Assembly: GCF_022095675.1 (NCBI RefSeq)
Contig: NZ_JAHYSG010000130.1
Location: forward strand, 1-32,841
DNA: 32,841 nucleotides
Direction of reading: 5' to 3'
DNA from: Dactylosporangium sp. AC04546
GTDB taxonomy: Bacteria > Actinomycetota > Actinomycetes > Mycobacteriales > Micromonosporaceae
The notes under the pieces are model-generated. The model worked only from the letters and a program-made list of their open reading frames with translations. It ran no database searches and was not told where the DNA came from. This document shows, in pieces, positions 31,651 to 32,841 of this stretch. Both the position numbers and the translations under genes were made by a program. The number at the start of each line of letters is the position of its first letter. Positions within the stretch are counted from its first letter, which is position 1.

Positions 31651-32442
31651 CCGCGCCGCGAGGCCGTAGGAGATGTTGCGGGCCGTCTGCACCAACTCGC
31701 GCCGGTAGGTGCCGCGCAGGTGCTCCATCGTCACCCGGGCCGCGTCGTCGCTGACGGCGACCGCCGCGACCACCCGCCCGGTCACGTCGCGCACCGGCGC
31801 GGCCACGGACCGCTGGCCGGCCACCACCTCCTGGTCGATCAGGGCGAAGCCCTGCCGCCGCACCTCCCCGACGACCTCGCGCAGCTCGCCCGGCTCCCAG
31901 TGCTCCTGGTCGGCCGCGTCGAGCTGCTCGTCGAGCGCGTCGTCGGCCAGCCCGGCGAGCAGCACCCGGCCCATCGAGGTCGCGACGGCGGGCCGGCGGG
32001 CCCCGACCGACACGTCGGCCGTGCGCTGGGTCTGGGCCCGGGCCACGTAGAGGATGTCGGCCCCGTCGAGCACCGACATCGAGCACGACGCGCCGAGCCG
32101 CTCCGACAGGCGGACCAAATGCTCGCGCGCCACCACCGGGATCGACGCCGACGACAGGTAGGCGTAGCCGAGCTCCAGGACCCGCGGCTGCAGGAAGAAC
32201 CGGCCGTCGGCACTGCCGACGTAGCCGAGCGTGCGCAGTGTGTGCAGCGAGCGGCGCACCGAGGCGCGGGTCAGCCCGGTCCCCCGTGCCACGTCGGCGA
32301 TGGTCAGCCGGCCGGACGTGCCGGTGAAGCTGCGGATCACGGCGAGGCCGCGGTCGAGCGACTGGACGTACTCGCCGGGCCAGTCGATGACCCGGGGGTC
32401 GTCGGCGCCCGCTGTGGTGTGTGCGGTCTCGACGGCAGGCAC
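31645..32442 (-). CDS. IclR-family regulator of the PcaR/PcaU/PobR type
   Basis: The 265-residue regulator has an N-terminal winged HTH (LTIADVARGTGLTRASVRRSL) preceded by VQSLDRGLAVIRSF, and a C-terminal ligand domain with SMGRVLLA. This combination is the beta-ketoadipate branch of the family, which responds to aromatic catabolites. GTG 32442 is chosen because GGAGG precedes it; GTG 32463 is the longer alternative. The aromatic-acid-type MFS gene is 8 kb away, so any link is speculative. The upstream gap (32443-32543) holds an AT-rich ACGTGATACACC stretch that may contain its promoter. Confidence 0.85.
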   Translation of the reverse strand: MPAVETAHTTAGADDPRVIDWPGEYVQSLDRGLAVIRSFTGTSGRLTIADVARGTGLTRASVRRSLHTLRTLGYVGSADGRFFLQPRVLELGYAYLSSASIPVVAREHLVRLSERLGASCSMSVLDGADILYVARAQTQRTADVSVGARRPAVATSMGRVLLAGLADDALDEQLDAADQEHWEPGELREVVGEVRRQGFALIDQEVVAGQRSVAAPVRDVTGRVVAAVAVSDDAARVTMEHLRGTYRRELVQTARNISYGLAARG

Positions 32443-32543
32443 GGCCTCCACCCTCCAACGCACTTACGTGATACACCATCATGCGCGTGCGGGAGGGCGT
32501 CTGTCACCTCTGCGAGGTCAGGGGCGCGACCGGGCCGGCCCGC

Positions 32544-32841
32544 TCACTCGCCGCGGACCTGCTGGCGGAGCCGGTTCATCCAGCCCTGGGCGGTGTGCCG
32601 GGGCACGCCGAAGTGCTTGGCCACCGCGGTGACGCTCCGCGTCTGCTCGTAGACCTCGGCGAGGTCGTCGGGCATCTTGCGGTAGGCCCGGCCGCCGAGG
32701 TCGGCGGGCGGCCCACCGGCGTCGACCTTCGGCTTGCCGCGGCGCGCGCCCTCGCCGCCCGGCGTGGCGGCCGGCGTGGACGACGGCGAGCGGCGGGACG
32801 CGGTGGCACCGGACGGGGCCGACGCGGCCGTGGTGGCGGGG
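32544..32841 (-). CDS. C-terminal part of an HTH protein running off the window
   Basis: The frame is open from the right edge to a TGA at 32544-32546 and gives 98 residues. A Pro/Ser/Ala-rich linker (ATPGGEGARRGKPKVD) precedes a helix-turn-helix-like end (DLAEVYEQ, VTAVAKHFGVPRHTAQGWMN, LRQQV). The N-terminus lies outside the window. The HTH resembles those of small recruited regulators, with no family named. Gene partial; the longer frame at 32576-32809 is a shadow of this one. Confidence 0.6.
   Translation of the reverse strand, partial: PATTAASAPSGATASRRSPSSTPAATPGGEGARRGKPKVDAGGPPADLGGRAYRKMPDDLAEVYEQTRSVTAVAKHFGVPRHTAQGWMNRLRQQVRGE

Noticed and set aside
32576..32809. 77-residue Arg/Pro-rich frame near the right edge
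   Set aside because: It is out of frame with the HTH-encoding frame that ends at 32544 and has no recognisable features.

Overview
The window is about 33 kb of very GC-rich, gene-dense actinobacterial DNA. The gene content (a type VII/ESX secretion locus, a conservon, a Tat-exported sugar-binding lipoprotein, many GTG starts, large LuxR regulators, secreted fn3 and mannanase-type proteins) points to the Micromonosporaceae or a close relative such as Actinoplanes, Dactylosporangium or Micromonospora. This placement is inferred from gene families and base composition; there is no rRNA or marker gene to confirm it. No tRNA, rRNA, CRISPR array or intact insertion sequence was seen, and no gene-free stretch exceeds about 220 bp.

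Layout. (1) 1-5761, ESX locus part one: a mycosin-like protein that has lost its catalytic Ser, two WXG100-type proteins on the minus strand, and divergently a beta-helix/AAA+ EccA-like ATPase, an EccE-like protein and an uncharacterised partner, the last three coupled by GTGA overlaps. (2) 5751-9498, a conservon on the minus strand: sensor kinase CvnA, roadblock CvnB, DUF742 CvnC and small GTPase CvnD. (3) 9649-12464, a secreted GH5-like protein with two fn3 domains, followed by a LuxR-type regulator. (4) 12589-15998, ESX part two: a half-size EccD-like membrane protein, a Cys-pair protein, a MinD-like protein with a degenerate P-loop, and a small Val/Pro-rich protein. EccB and EccC are not in the window and may lie to its left. 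(5) 16098-22915, a carbohydrate uptake and hydrolysis operon (lipoprotein, two permeases, ATPase and a GH63-type hydrolase resembling glucosylglycerate hydrolase), with a divergent ROK repressor. (6) 23133-27711, an aromatic-acid-type MFS transporter and a 1086-residue LuxR/NB-ARC regulator whose N-terminus looks like an IS1595-type transposase zinc ribbon plus HTH. (7) 27786-29841, a two-gene operon of secreted proteins: a ~80-residue domain plus fn3, and the same domain plus a GH26 mannanase. (8) 29974 to the end, an SseB-domain protein, a PcaR-type IclR regulator and the C-terminal part of an HTH protein running off the right edge.

How the parts may work together. Regions 1 and 4 probably form one secretion system split by the conservon and the GH5/regulator pair. 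An element TTTCGCGNATGT lies at similar distance and in the same sense upstream of three ESX-associated genes. A second element, GTATGTTG followed by T/A and TTT, lies upstream of the WXG100 operon, the Cys-pair gene and the fn3/GH26 operon, which hints at shared control. The secreted proteins at 10674-12464 and 27786-29841 share domains and look like duplications of one carbohydrate-directed module set. Region 5 is a self-contained sugar uptake unit that the ROK protein probably controls through a direct-repeat site at 21640-21663.
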